DNA of 64,000 nt from Syngnathus acus (Eukaryota > Chordata > Actinopteri > Syngnathiformes > Syngnathidae), in contig NC_051095.1 in the NCBI RefSeq assembly GCF_901709675.1, positions 22,726,456 through 22,790,455 on the forward strand. The letters are read 5' to 3'. Both the position numbers and the translations under genes were made by a program. The notes beneath the pieces were generated by a model. The model did not search any database and was not told the origin of the DNA. It was given only the letters and a program-made list of their open reading frames with translations. Positions within the stretch are counted from its first letter, which is position 1. Each line of letters starts with the position of its first letter. Below, piece by piece: positions 11,389 to 23,865 of the stretch.

Positions 11389-12399
11389 GAATATGTAATA
11401 GTGGTGATATAGAAAGTGTTTTTGACAATTCAGCACCATGGACAGCTCTCGTGAACTTTAATCCTGTTAGGGTCAGATCTGAAATCAAACATCTCTGAAC
11501 TGTGAGGCGGAAACACTAACCAGTGGCGCAGACTCTAACAGTGAAAATAAAATAAGTCTTACATTTGAGCTAAAACCTAAATCCATAATTGTGTTTCTTT
11601 TTTTTTTTCGGGCAACAATATTTGTGGGCTCTCCCTTGGAACTTGCATGTAGTATATAGGCTATAGGCATTTATTAGTTGTTGTTAACTGATGTTTTATG
11701 CGATACGGTGGCATAAGTGTATCTATGTTTGTGTGCGTCCGCGTGTGTGTGTGTCTGTGGGTGTGTCTGTGTGCGTGTGTGCGTGCGTGCACGTAAGACC
11801 TGTTCAATATGGGGTCCCCTTGCAGGTGTCTTTTAATTTTGCTCCCATTTGCATATATCCAATCAGGTAGAGTAATTGGGAGTATGTGAGTTAGCATGGG
11901 GAGGCATGCACACTGTGGGTGTTAGTCTGTCCCAGGTTGCAACGAAATTTGAAGCAGACGAGCTGATGAGGCTGATAATTGTGACACTGAGTGATGGCTC
12001 TAATCAGCAAAGGAATCTTCCTAATCAATCGACTTTAACCACCCCCCACCCATGTCTCCATCTCCCAAGCTTCAAAACAACTTTGTCCCCACATGAAAGA
12101 CATCCCATGCAAAGTGAGCATGGATAGCTTGAATCATCGACCTTGACAGACTCCTGTTTAAAGCATGGTGATAAGAACCGCAAGGGGACAAACAAATTGT
12201 CAACATGAAATTAGATAAATATGTGATGCCTGTCAACTGAACTGCGCTTTCAAAATAATAGAATATGGCAGGTTATTTGTAATATTTTAATTTTATACTC
12301 ATACAGCATTACTATTTTCACAGGTCTATATTTATAATGGCATCTTGAGCTGTGACATTATAATGGTGGAAGATGTTTCCATCTCTCAGTTATCCTAGG
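11389..12399. other. Interval without a recognised gene
   Basis: Includes another CAGCACCATGGACAGC word at about 11430, an imperfect (TG)n run at about 11726-11795, and a non-repetitive stretch at 11870-12040 with several GAT/TAAT words. No coding exon is recognised. Confidence 0.35.
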
Positions 12400-12835
12400 A
12401 TGTCAATTGTTCGGGACTTATTGCCCCAGTAGGGTCAAGTTCTCGGAGGGCGACCGAAACAAAGCATGGCTCATCAACCCCCATGACTACCAATTGACCG
12501 AGTTTTCTCTCACACTGATACGGGTCACCAGCATGGCAAGGGCGGGAGTATGGAGTACTCGACCCTTAGACTCAGGCTTGTCCATCCCTTCACATCCAAC
12601 AAGTCAGATTTGTTTCAAGTAGATGTTGGATTCCATTAGAGGTGCTCTTTGTCACCCATTTGGGTCTCAAAGGCGGGGTACGGGGTTCGGTTTAGCGGCC
12701 TGAGTATGCATCTACGCTTTTTGCAGACAATGTGTTTCTGTTGGTTTCATGTGGTTGTGATGGTCAACTCTCAAAGGAGCAGATTGCTGGTGAGCATGAA
12801 GTAGCTGGGATGAAAATCAGCACATCCAAACCCAG
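12400..12835 (+). mobile_element. Decayed RTE-type LINE with internal deletion
   Basis: The left part (12405-12560) matches the 5' UTR of the RTE at 37739: TAGGGTCA, AAAGCATGGCTCATCA and ACGGGTCACC. From about 12626 the sequence jumps to the reverse-transcriptase region: TTGGATTCC...CTTTGTCACC, then CTTTTTGCAGACAATGTG, equivalent to the FADD motif but with the second aspartate codon changed, then AAAATCAGCACATCCAAA. About 2.2 kb of the full element is missing between the parts, and all frames are broken. Confidence 0.75.
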
Positions 12836-13057
12836 GGCTGGACTGGCAATCTGTCTTACAAGGCAGTTGCCCTGTGGGCCGGCATCTTCTGGGGCCAAGG
12901 CAGTGTTATTTAATTACTCTCCACAATTTAGCAGGGGCTATCCATGAATCCATTTACTACATAGACAACATACTGAACTAATTAACATCAGTGGTAAACC
13001 AACGTGGAAGCCAGGTGTGGTCAGAAGTCGTGTCTGGATGCAAATTGGTCTAGAGTA
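12836..13057. other. Interval with a possible hAT end
   Basis: CAGGGCTGGACTGGCAATCTG at 12834-12854, followed by GTGGGCCGGCATCTTCTGGG, resembles the end of a vertebrate hAT element. No partner end was found, and nothing else is recognised. Confidence 0.3.
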
Positions 13058-13422
13058 CAGGTGTCAAACTCAAGTCCCAGGGGTCAAATCCAGCCTATGA
13101 CATCCTTTTATGTGGATGGTGGAGCCACACCATGTGTGTTGACTTAATGTTTCTTGTAAATCGTCTTCACTTTTAACAACACTTATGAGATATTGCAATA
13201 AGGTATTGCGAGAACATTTTTGTCAATGATACCCCCCGTTTAAATTAAATTGAAAGACAGTTGAACAAACAATTTACTGGGTTTTGATTTCAAAACTAGT
13301 TATTTTTCCGTGTATATATGATGGTTGATCAATCATTTATATGGGTTCATAGTCATAACAGCCCCATGAGGGAAATCGTAGCAACGTTTTGGTCCGCGGC
13401 AAAGAAGTGTTTGACACCCTTG
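13058..13422. mobile_element. hAT-like non-autonomous element
   Basis: The ends CAGGTGTCAAACTCAAG and GTGTTTGACACCCTTG form imperfect terminal inverted repeats. The body resembles 6757-7425 without the SINE. Flanking octamers are similar but not identical, so the insertion is old. Confidence 0.65.
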
Positions 13423-15650
13423 GTCTAGTCTAGAGAATATAATGGTTGATTCTTACAGTAAATGTCAATATAACCATTATATTTCACAGTATAGGAAGCA
13501 AACAACATGGCTGAGAGGTGTGGTTTCATACATGGCATGGTATTCCATACCATACCATACCGTACATTTTCATTGCTTACATTATCTAATCTTGATCAGA
13601 CTTAATTAGACTCTCAATTCAATTTTGGAATTGAAACAGTCATGTCTGTAATAAATCATTTACAAACAGAATACTAATTACACAAAATCTCAGTAGTGCT
13701 TGCTGGCAGAATGAGAATAAGATGAGAATAATCACTAGTGTATACAAAATGCAGAAGCAATAGAAAAAAGCATGAATACAAGAAAAATTCAACATCTTTC
13801 TCCCATGTGTCTTGCATCTGAATGCTTTGCTGATGATGATTGCCAGCAAGTGAGACGTTGGCGACTGCCCACCATCACACTCCACATTTCAGGACAGCAT
13901 TCCCAGCTTGTCAAATTCAGTCGACTTCACCCGCCTGCTGTCCTGTGATGAACTCTTCGACTTATTTAGTCGTGATGCAGCCTTTATGAATAAGGCGTTT
14001 CAAATCTGACTGTTTCAACTTTTAATTTTTTTGTCCTGACCACGAGAACCAACCACATAACTGCCATACAAACTATCATCAGTGCAGTATATGACCTTCT
14101 CTCCTGCCTTCCACTTTTCATTCCGAATGATTTGTTCCATCCCTTCCTTTTCAACAAGTTTGCTCTTGTTTTATTTTATCTGTCTTTGAACCACCCTCAA
14201 TGCCACTACATAGCTGAACTACATATGTCTAACCCTTTGTTAGCAGTGACGTCTTATTTTGGAGCGATCACATTGCAATCAGTTTATTATTTTAGATTAC
14301 CTTTGAGAAAAGTACAATTAAATATACAGTATCCAGTAAATTTGTAAAATTCAGCCGGCCAAAGTGGCTATTGAGAGTGGAGGTGTTAGCTGCTGTTGCT
14401 CAAATACATGGCATTTGACGGGTTGTTAATACCAAGCCCTGGATATAGTATATTTAATAGACAATATTTAAAGTCAAGTATGCTTTGATTTGAGAAGGCT
14501 CTTATTAACCTTTCACGCTTCCATAATGAATATGTGATTATTTGTTTTTTCTTTTCTGTAGGTACTTGTTTTGTTAACATAATAATATTCATTTGCTCCA
14601 AATCCAGTAATTTTGATATCAAGTAGAGATGGGTAGTTTACTGATTGATTTAAGAGTACACAAGGGACTGTGTACAAAAGTGTGTCCAAAAGAGTATGCC
14701 ATTATATCTTTAGATCTGGAGTTGTAGCTAACTGTGGAGTCATGATGAAAAGGGCATGTGGTTTGAATGACAGCTTATTTTGGAGAGAGTGACAAGGTTT
14801 TGGGTTTGTATTACTTTGGATAAATCTAATCAAAAGAAGGACTTGAGAGGAGGAATGCTTAGAAAACCCATAATTACTACCAACAACCAAACAGGCATAC
14901 AGCCACTTAATTGGTAGTTAGCATTTTCTGTCGAAAAGCACAAAAGCACTGATGATAATTTCTTAATAGGGGCCATTAAGTCCGAGAACCTGGCATTTAG
15001 TAGGCCTCACGTAGAGACAAACACTAATGGACATACAAGTACACGTGATTGCATAGAAATCAGCTTGTGGGTTAGATATTTGTACTCAATATGTTTTCCT
15101 ACCTAGACTCAAAACAGAGATACAATGTTCAAATGTCCCTCAATTCACATGAAGTCAAGACATTCAAAGGTGAGAAGTATTTAGACAAAAAAATGATTCA
15201 CAAATTTGACCTTTAAAAACTGTGGAATTGAAATAATTTGCCACTGGTCACTTCAATTTGTGAATGGACAGGCTAACTGGTGATGACGTGACTGCTGACA
15301 GAAATTCAACAAGAGGAAATCTGTGGTTTCTGAAGATATTACTCAATATCCATTTAGACATGTATAACAACATTAATAAATGACAGAGAGTTTGTACAGG
15401 CAATCACCTTGAAGGTTCAGCAAAAGAATCGCAAGATTTTTTGAAGGCAAAATTTGACTTTCCCTCAATATCAGTTGAGTAATCCCAATGCAATAAAGCA
15501 TACTGAATAAAAAAAGTGAAAGCCACAAAAGACACGAACAAGCAACAACTGAATGTAACTGGACTAAAATCTGGCAAAGCATCTTCATTAGATTATGTCT
15601 ATGGTCATGGACGGATCTTGGAATCCTGTCTTACAATTACTTCCTATATT
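13423..15650. other. Interval without a recognised gene
   Basis: AT-rich single-copy-looking sequence. I find no exon with a supporting motif, no RNA gene and no transposon end. The short ORFs read as chance. Confidence 0.4.
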
Positions 15651-15850
15651 ACTGTGAGAGACTTAACGGGCTCACAGATATTTCAGTGATGTTCCATTCA
15701 TTTATTATCTTTCTGTGTGTTCACAATCGTCGTCATGGTGATTTTTCTGGTCATTTCTTAACTAGGTTGGATGTATTTTTAGCGTTGATTTCTCCTACTG
15801 CCCATAAAGGCACCACGGCGATGAGTATTGTGTTCGGAAAGAGAAAAGGA
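15651..15850 (+). mobile_element. Fragment of the interior of the 21168-22564 DNA transposon family
   Basis: Shares with 22130-22350 the ordered words TGTGAGA.CT, CAGTGATGTTCCA, CATGGTGAT.TTTCTGGT, ATTTCTTAACTAGG.TGGATG, GCGTTGATTTCTCC and AGGCACCAC. Neither terminal repeat of that family is seen here, so it is an internal relic. Confidence 0.6.
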
Positions 15851-16589
15851 AGTACGTGAATGTAGAGGAGACGGCTCTGTATGTGAGTGAAGTTGGAGAA
15901 GAATAAAAACACCCTTGAAAGCCAAAATTTGCCCCTTCTCGTGACTTGTGACTCGGAGCCGCAACATTACAAAGACCAAGATTCTGTTCCTTGCAAAAGC
16001 CACAAGAGCACGCGCAGTTAAAAGGAGGTAACCCTATTGCGTTTACAAGCTGAGATATTCGGGTTAGAAAAGAGGTAACCCAGGGGCTTCATTTGCAATT
16101 TTAAAAACCTCATTAAGGGCATAATCGGGTCCCCAGTACTATCTACACCCATGCTCCCTAGTCTGTGTGCTGCTACCAATAAAGCAAAAGCACTGCATTC
16201 AAATGTTCTGTTTTTCTGCTTGTTTCTATTGAACAGTAATAAATATACAATTAAAGTGCATGTCGGAAGCTACGTATTGGCCACAGTTACAATCACTAAA
16301 GACTATCGTCAGGCTTCAGCACTTTGCTTTGTAGGACAACGGGAAGCCTCTTAGAAATTACACTTGAGGACATACGTATGTAATCTGGACACTGGACTGT
16401 GTTATATCTTGATGATGATTCAAAAACAGGAACAGCAGTACACATGGCAGTCTGGCAGGAAATTAAGTTTGATGGGTCACTGCTGTAATTCAGTAAACAT
16501 TAAAAAGTCTTACAAGGCATCGTGGAAAAAGAAACACTCTTGTCGGTACAGATCCTTCTGCTCCTGGTTATGTTAAGCAATGTGTAAAC
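15851..16589. other. Interval without a recognised gene
   Basis: No gene, RNA or further transposon end is supported. Confidence 0.35.
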
Positions 16590-18505
16590 CAGAGGTCTCA
16601 AACTCAATTTACCTGAGGACCACTGGAGGTAGAATCTGGGGTGAGACTAAGCTGCATTGTTGTTGTTTTTAGGCTTGGATAAAATCCTTTAATGTTATCA
16701 AATGTAAGAAAAATAATTATCAAACTGTAATAAATAAATTAAATGATAATAATGAAAACAATAATACAGTAGATATAGAAAACTAAATAAACCCTATATA
16801 GTTGCTGACTAGAAAAAATTATTATTATTCACATTCGCATGTCTATATTAACAGTTATTTAACCTTGGAAGGAACATTGTTCTGAACATGGCTTCTGCCT
16901 ACTTCTTGCTGTTCGAGACATATAACATAGCTAAGCCATATTTGGCGTGAGGGAGGAAGCAGTTGAGACCCTCAGTAAGGCTTGAAGATGCTCATCAGTA
17001 AGTCTGGACCTGTACTTGGACTTGAAGGAATGGGGTCGAAATACAAAAAGTACTGCCTAGCTACAAAAACAGATATGCTCAAACGTCATTGAATAAAGTA
17101 CATAAGCAGACAAGTATATTCACATATTAAATCAATAACAGAAACATTTTAAGCATATAATTATACCTACACACCAAATCAATAAAGAAGACATAACTAG
17201 ACATTTTTGATAGGGGGTAATGACAAAGGTTTTTATAACTTTATGATCTGATATGTATTTCTGAGCACTTTGAAATAACAAATGTTTTTTGATATATTGC
17301 CTGAATAGCTTAATGACCCTTAAGGAACTGTTTAATGCATGCCTGATGATTTTCTAAATCACGGACACTGCCAAAGTCATCTAAAAATGTTCAGTACTTG
17401 ATTGTATCTTATGTTTTGACTTATGCTGGACGCCAGTTTTCGATTACTACTGAACGTTCTGGACCGAGGGAAATATTTTGCCTAACAAAGAAAATATATG
17501 GTTGGAAGCATGATTAAACTAAGAATATGATGACGTAAGCAAGTACATGGAGTATCAAAAGAACAAACAAACAAAAACATGGTAAGTGGTGAGTACAAAC
17601 TTTGCATAGTCAGGGAACATTAATAAATTGATGATGTCACAGCCAAAAACTCACATAATTCCGTACAAAATGACAAAATTGAAAGAATGATGAAGGGGCG
17701 GTGTGCGACAGTGGGCGAAGTGGATGTATGTGCAAGAATGGTTTACAGGAAGGACACTTGGAGATAAAACCGGTAGAGGTGCCAGAGGGAGACAGCCAAG
17801 AACCCGGCCAAAGATGATCGTCAAGCCTGAAAGACGGAAAGGAAAACAACAGCCCCCACACACATCGAATCGCCCATAATCAGCACCCAACCCCACGGAA
17901 CCAGCTCTCACCGAACCAGCACCCACTCCCATGGAATCAAACTCTCCTGCGAACTTGCCCCACCCCAAAGACTTATCACCCATCAAACTCGGCCCACACC
18001 GGCATGTGCAACTGAATATAAGCTGAGCAAAGAACCTTGAACGTTGCCTTTTCTGAATGGAGACTTTCTGCTCTTGAGCATGGTCGCACGAAAGGCCCAG
18101 CGCTGTATTGTACTTTCCTGATAACAGAGCCTTCTTAACAAGAATTTGGATTGAACTCAACCAACCTGTGTAAGTCTAATTTCTGCTTCAGTGTCTTAGC
18201 ATTTTCCTAAATCTGAAGAAATCAAACGAGCACACAGTGAGTAAATTGGACAACAGGTGATTGGCAATGGCTTTTGCCGTGAGGCGCAGATAGCGCGCTC
18301 CCTAAATTGAGGACCAAATCCAACAGACTCATTGAAGTTCACGGTAGAAAAGAGCTTTCCGTACAAGTACTATGTGGCTCATTAGAACCATTCATATCAA
18401 AATCACGGTCCACACCAACATTAAACTTTCATATTAAGGCGAGGGCCACAAACTATTGTCCCACGGGCTGCAATTGGCCCATGGGCCACGAGTATGACAC
18501 CACTG
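16590..18505. mobile_element. Probable hAT element or two hAT ends
   Basis: CAGAGGTCTCAAACTCAATT at 16590 and GAGTATGACACCACTG ending at 18505 form matching imperfect inverted ends; the latter reverse-complements to CAGTGGTGTCATACTC. The flanking octamers GTGTAAAC and GATAAGAC agree at only four of eight positions. No transposase motif is readable between them. A 169-codon minus-strand ORF at 17651-18160 has no motif I recognise. That both ends belong to one element is inferred from their sequence pairing. Confidence 0.45.
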
Positions 18506-20398
18506 GATAAGACTCTCCTGCTGTGTTCAGGTCTTATCAAAGCCTCCATGCCCGCAGCTATAAATCAATGGGTTCAGCCCAAGCATTCCCTTTGAGAGCA
18601 GGGCTAAAGTTTAACAGTGGATATAAATTACATGAGGTACAAATCTCGAGTGTCCCCCCAATTTTTTAAAATCAGTTTTAGTCTTTGTCACATCCGGGGC
18701 TACACTTTCAAGTGAATGGAAGTTAACAAAATGTCCTTTGTCTTTATCACTCATCACAGTTTGTAGATGGGCCAAGGCACACAGGTGGAGAGAAAATGGT
18801 CACCACAGGTGGGAGCTATGTCTTGGACTCATGCAAAGAGGTTAATGATGCACTGGCTGTCATTGCCGAGGCAGAGATGGAGATACAGGTCATACATGTA
18901 GACTTGTTGACCACACACAGAAAGATAGATGTCAGGGAAGTGAGTGATGCACGTTACGCTGAATGTTTCTGACAAGCCCAGGCAGTCGGACAAAACAAGG
19001 GCATGCAGCGTGATAACTAACTGACACATGAATCTGTGTGGGCAAGCCTGACGTGTATGTGAATTGTAGTGTTCTAGGTGTGTGATGTAACGTGACCTGT
19101 AAGGACCCAATACATGTCTTGCAGTCCCAAATGCGCTTCGGTAATGCGTATAACAATTGGTACTATATCAGGGGATTGGTCTTTAATATTCTTTAATTTA
19201 CATAGACTTGTCTGTGTGGACATTTATGAATCAATTAATTTTGAAACTATCTCTTTTCAACATTTCACTTATTATTTTTCCAAAACAATGCCCTCTTCAC
19301 TGGCCTCTCCCATCTTTCAATCTCTCTTCAGTTAGCTTGCTGTGCATGTGTGGTGGTCTGCAGTGAAGTGGACCCAGCTGCAGGAGCTGCCAATCACTTT
19401 GCAAACGAGATGAGATTGGGATGTCGAGATGACATAGCACCTATCTGGCTCTGTAGATAAGAATGCAGAAAGGAGACGTAAGTATGTGTGTGTTTGCTTT
19501 AGTTTTCTGAAAATAATCTGACAAATTCCAATAGTGGTTGGTATTAGAAAAAGTTGATGAAGGCTTATTGGTAGTTAGTGTTCTTATTTGTTCATTTATG
19601 ATGATTAGACAGATGTATATATAATCATGCAAAAAGAAATCTAAAACCTTTAATGTGTTTTTTCATGGAAAAAATAATCAACAACATAACTTAGTTCAGA
19701 TCCCCTTCTTTCCAAAACACATAAACCGTAATTAGTATTTCAACACATGGCACAGAGAAGAAAGGTCATGTTAAACAGACAATCCTACTTCCTTCAAATT
19801 GATCTACTTTGCAGACTACACGGCAAGTTAATTATTCCATTCATTTAGTGGGGCAGAATTATTTTTTTAACAGCTTTGTTGATATCAATTTTGTTTTACT
19901 GAGCAGTGTGCCCCAAAATGTGTAGTGTTTGCTTTTGTGGGCTGTAATCTAAAAGAAAATATAGATCCAAATCAAAGGTATTAGGACGGATTCTCCGGAA
20001 GCAGCAGTTTTATAAAAAATGGCACCCTAAAAGAACACCACGAAAAGCTTTCTTTGTAGCTCAGATCACATTTTGTCAACTAGCCACTGCTTTACAAGCA
20101 AGCATTATGCATGTCACTTTCCTTTGCATTGCCTTCCCATACTAAGTGCTGTTCTACTTGTTAATAATTAATATGATATACCGTGTAACTGACTTATAAA
20201 TATTGACCTGTTTATAACTTTAGACGAGCTTTGTTTTCTAATCCCTCTCATGCCACGCTTTATGTTTTAGCTTTATTATTCGACACTGTGCCGAGTCATT
20301 AGCGGTGGCACGACTCCTCTTTAAAAGGCCGAGAGAAGATCACGGTTGAGGTGTGTCCAATTGGAAGTCACACATTTTCATTTTTACTGTACAACTTT
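18506..20398. other. Interval without a recognised gene
   Basis: No exon or transposon is recognised. Its last 100 bases include a TATA-like TTTAAAAGGCC at about 20319, upstream of the candidate first exon at 20399. Confidence 0.35.
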
Positions 20399-20459
20399 AT
20401 GGATTTAATGGATTATACGGACTATATGGATGACAGCATCCAGCTGGAATGGGGACAAG
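20399..20459 (+). CDS. Candidate short first coding exon (speculative)
   Basis: An ATG at 20399 opens a short acidic, tyrosine-bearing peptide (MDLMDYTDYMDDSIQLEWGQ) followed by a possible donor, CAAG|GTATTT, at 20459/20460. TTTAAAAG lies about 80 bases upstream of the ATG. Acidic Tyr-rich N termini occur in sulphated chemokine-type receptors, but no second exon can be joined within the window. Treat this as a prompt for RNA evidence, not as an annotated gene. Confidence 0.15.
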
Positions 20460-21167
20460 GTATTTGTTTGATCTTATGGCTGAAGTGATCATTAGTTTAC
20501 TTGTAAGGGCAGGAATTTATATTTGTAATTGTTTGTGCCGTAGCTCTTACGGTGTTTCCATGACAATAAACAAGGCACCTGAGAAATAAAATCTGTGTGG
20601 AGCATCAGTATGTTTCACCATTGTCTGGCTGGATTCGCTACAGTGAGTACATGCCGAACTGACAACTTGTTGCTTCGTGACGGCGGGTCTACGCTGCATG
20701 CTCGACGCTGCCTCATCACCGCGCGCTGACTACCTGGCATATCTACGTGTGACCCATTAATGCAAACTGGGCAACAGTCTCCTCATCTCGGCACAGGCGC
20801 AATCAACGGTCACGTAGCTTTATACTTACTAACATTGATTGAAATTATGGAAAGGTGAACAACACATGAACACCCTCTTCAGCTGGCACGTTGAAGCAAC
20901 TACACCAAAGGAAATATACTGTGAACATTTCGGTATACAAAAGCCTGTTTTGGTGGACTCTACATGCTTAAATGCAATTTTGTGAGATTGGTGACATTTT
21001 AGAAATTGTAATTGCTGTAATTGCTATATAGTTATCATTGATGTTTGCACTTGGGTGGTTGATTGGGGCATCTTAATGCAACCGTGATTGTGCTAATATA
21101 ATTCAATAATATTAATGTAAGGTTTGTTTACATCTACTGAGAACATATTCTATCCCAATTTGAGTTA
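20460..21167. other. Interval without a recognised gene
   Basis: Nothing recognisable. An AATAAA within CAATAAACAAGG at about 20569 may be chance. Confidence 0.35.
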
Positions 21168-21313
21168 CCGTTTTTTTCCATGTATAATGCGCCCCCACGT
21201 ATAATACGCACCCTAAAAATGGCATGTCAATGCTGGAAAAAAGCCTGTACCCATGTATAATACGCACCCAAATTTTGACTTTTTTGTTTTTTTAATTTTC
21301 TTTTTTTTTTTTT

Positions 21314-22004
21314 AAAGTCCCAATGATCGTCACACACGCGTCTGGGTGTGGTGAAATTTGTCCTCTGCATTTGACCCATCCCCGTGTGATTTTGATCCAT
21401 CCCCTGGGGGAGAGGGGAGCAGTGAGCAGCAGCGGCGCCGCGCTCGGGAATCATTTTGTCACGTCTCGTCCCCAGTTTTGTTAGATGTCTAGGTTGCCAT
21501 GGTTTCTGTTCGGGTTCTGTCATGTCTCGTCCCCCCTTTTGCTATGTGACCCTGATCATGTCCATAGTTTGTCAGTGTGTCTGTGTGCTCGCCCCTCCCT
21601 TCCTGTGTACCCATGATCAGTGTAATCACACTCACCTGCCTCTCGTTACCTGTGTTGTATTTAAGTTCTGTTTGTGTGTCACTCGCCGTCGGAGCATTGC
21701 ATGAGATGTGGACAATGCATGTCTCACTGTCACGCGGTTTGTTTGGTTCCTGTCTTTTGTTTCACGTTTTGGTCGGTTAGTCCTGTTAGTTTGTTGTTTA
21801 GCCACGTCAGCTTGCCGAGTCTGTCCTTTTGGTTTCCACAATAAACCCTGGTCCAAGCTGCACTTGGTTGCCTCGCTCCATTACTCCACCCCGAAGCCTG
21901 ACACATTTGGTGATCTAACCCCCCAATTCCAACCCTTAATGCTGAGTGCCAAGCAGGGAGGCAATGGGTCCCATTTTTATAGTCTTTGGTATGACCCGGC
22001 CGGG
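21314..22004 (-). mobile_element. tRNA-SINE (V-SINE-like), 5'-truncated, split by a solo LTR
   Basis: The two parts, 21314-21456 and 21904-22004, rejoin to match 6916-7245. It stops at GACCCGGCCGGG, so the tRNA-like B and A boxes are absent, as expected of incomplete reverse transcription. Confidence 0.75.
21457..21903 (+). mobile_element. Solo LTR, 447 bases, with 5-base target duplication
   Basis: It begins TGTCACGTCTCG and ends GAAGCCTGACA, giving matching TGTCA/TGACA ends. It is flanked by CATTT on both sides (21452-21456 and 21904-21908), in a SINE whose uninterrupted copy reads GAATCATTTGGTG. AATAAA within CAATAAACCCTGG lies at about 21840, in the R-region position. A 5-base duplication with TG...CA ends fits Ty3/Gypsy-like or related LTR elements. 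No internal region remains, which points to recombination between two LTRs. Confidence 0.85.
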
Positions 22005-22436
22005 TTACTTAAGTCCGTAAACATAAAATTATTTCAGAAAAAAGATCATCTTTGGGAACAACCGGATGTTATTCTGCCGGTCAGTATCACTGCGCATGCA
22101 GTAGCAAACTCGATAGCGAAGAAATATGTGAGACTCTCAACGGGATCACCAATATTTGAGTGATGTTCCAGTTATTTATCACAATTATTTATTATTATAA
22201 TAATATATGTAATATATATAATTATTTATTTATTATTCACAATTGTCATGGTGATCTTTCTGGTGATTTCTTAACTAGGCTGGATGTATTTTTTTTGTTG
22301 GCGTTGATTTCTCCGACTGCCCAGAAAGGCACCACCGCGATCAGTTAGGTTAAAATGAAAAGAGAGGAAAGTGACGTTGTAAAGAACCATCCGTGACAAG
22401 ATTTTCTTCAAAAATTGTTGTACCATGATTTTCTTC

Positions 22437-22438
22437 AC

Positions 22439-22466
<28 letters not shown>
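22437..22466. repeat. Poly(A) tract
   Basis: More than 20 consecutive A residues near the right end of the 21168-22564 element, followed by a T-run. Length is likely variable. Confidence 0.8.
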
Positions 22467-22469
<3 letters not shown>

Positions 22470-22564
22470 ATTTTTTTTTAAATTGTACCCATGTATAATG
22501 CGCACCCCAGATTTTAGGACAATAAATTAGTTAAATTTTGCGCATTATACATGGTAAAAAACGG

Positions 22565-23865
22565 TAACTATGTCAGAGTTATCGGTAGCATCAATCAAAC
22601 AGAGCAGACAGATATTTTCCAGCATGAAGTTCCCAATCTCCATGCAACGGTGGGTGGACTTAAGGGAACACATCTGAAAGATTTTAAAGGAAACCAGTAA
22701 AGAAGGCCAGTCCGATAATCCACGCGAACGCCCACAACAGAGAAAATGTGTTCACTACAAATGGAAGAAGCAAATAAAAGGTTAAAGCTCTGAGTCTTGT
22801 GCTTAATCAGGACATGAACGAAAAATTTGTAAAAGGCTATTCGTTTGATTTTGATGACTGGAGGCAAAAGACTACAATTGTGGAGTTGGAGTTGCAAGCT
22901 GAAAGCAAGATCAAGTTGTCCAAACATGAAAAGGACTTACATAGAACGAAAAATAAGAAATCTAAGGACTCTGCCAAGGACCTCGTAACTAATAAGGAAG
23001 AGCGAGGGAAGCTTGCCAAATCTGACAAGGAGAGAAGCGCCAAAGAAAACCCAAGGAGGACCAACAAAAGACCCACAAAGAGAAGAAGAAACGGTCCTAA
23101 GAGAAGTCGTGATCAGAAAAGTGCGCAAAACTGAAAAATGACAGTTTAGTGCATCCTTTCAAATTGTTATTCGTCCACAATAAAAAATGTCAACTTCAGT
23201 CTTGCATAGTTAAGATTTGAACATGAAATAGTTTACAGACACACCTCCAACTTTTCCTCTTAAGCTGATAAAGAGAGTTTTGTCCTTGTAAAGGGCATTC
23301 ATTGATTTTCTTTTTTTTACCTCCTTATGTGCAGAAGGTCAGTATACCATAGACCAGTGAGTGCCAAGCATCAGAACATGCACTATACCAAAATGCGGTT
23401 CCTGCAAGTATTTGGCACACAGTAAGAAAAATACTAATAACATTTCTGCAAAGACTGCAAAGTCAAACTAATAAATTGCAAGGATTTTAGAAATCCATGG
23501 TTTACCACTGTCCCCACCACAATGAATAAGACCATCTTTGAAACCCATCAACCAGTTTGAGAGAAAGCAAACTGTAGATGTGCATAATCACCTACTTTGC
23601 ATATTCTCTATATGCACCTAGCATGCCAAACTGTGTTTTTTGTGTTGAATTGTCAAATCATCCATACCCAGATGTACCTTGCTTAACATTGTCAAACAAC
23701 CAAATTCAAATAAGTTAAGAGGGCAGGTGATGCTTTTGAAGAGATCATGACATGAACATAACTGAAGATGAGAGAGAAATAGTGAAAAGAGAACATGTTA
23801 AGCCTCCCACCCTTCGCTGTTTCACCCTCCTTCTGCATATACTTACTCTTACTTACATATTAGAG
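22565..23865. other. Interval with one lysine-rich ORF, otherwise unassigned
   Basis: Apart from the ORF at 22778-23134, no gene, RNA or transposon end is recognised. Confidence 0.35.
22778..23134 (+). CDS. Lysine/arginine-rich ORF, possible terminal exon or relic
   Basis: The frame is open from the stop at 22775 to 23134. It starts with a more ordinary stretch (NEKFVKGYSFDFDDW) and becomes strongly basic, with runs such as KNKKSKDSAKD, NKRPTKRRR and KRSRDQK. AATAAA occurs at about 23178, some 45 bases after the stop, so a 3'-terminal exon is conceivable. I recognise no domain, and the basic tail resembles disordered nuclear or reticulum proteins only in composition. It may also be chance. 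Confidence 0.2.
   Translation, partial: KVKALSLVLNQDMNEKFVKGYSFDFDDWRQKTTIVELELQAESKIKLSKHEKDLHRTKNKKSKDSAKDLVTNKEERGKLAKSDKERSAKENPRRTNKRPTKRRRNGPKRSRDQKSAQN

Larger units (their letters stand above)
21168..22564. mobile_element. TA-flanked DNA transposon with inverted ends, nested SINE and LTR
   Basis: The left end CCGTTTTTTTCCATGTATAA pairs with the right end over 24 of 25 positions, and both are bordered by TA (21166-21167, 22565-22566), the target of Tc1/mariner/pogo-type transposases. Subterminal words ATAATACGCACCC or ATAATGCGCACCC recur at about 21183, 21200, 21255 and 22492. The interior is interrupted by the SINE at 21314-22004, which itself contains a solo LTR. No transposase frame remains, so it is non-autonomous. 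Superfamily assignment rests on the TA duplication only. Confidence 0.7.

Noticed and set aside
17651-18160. 169-codon minus-strand ORF
   Set aside because: No domain, signal or splice context recognised; it lies within a probable hAT element.
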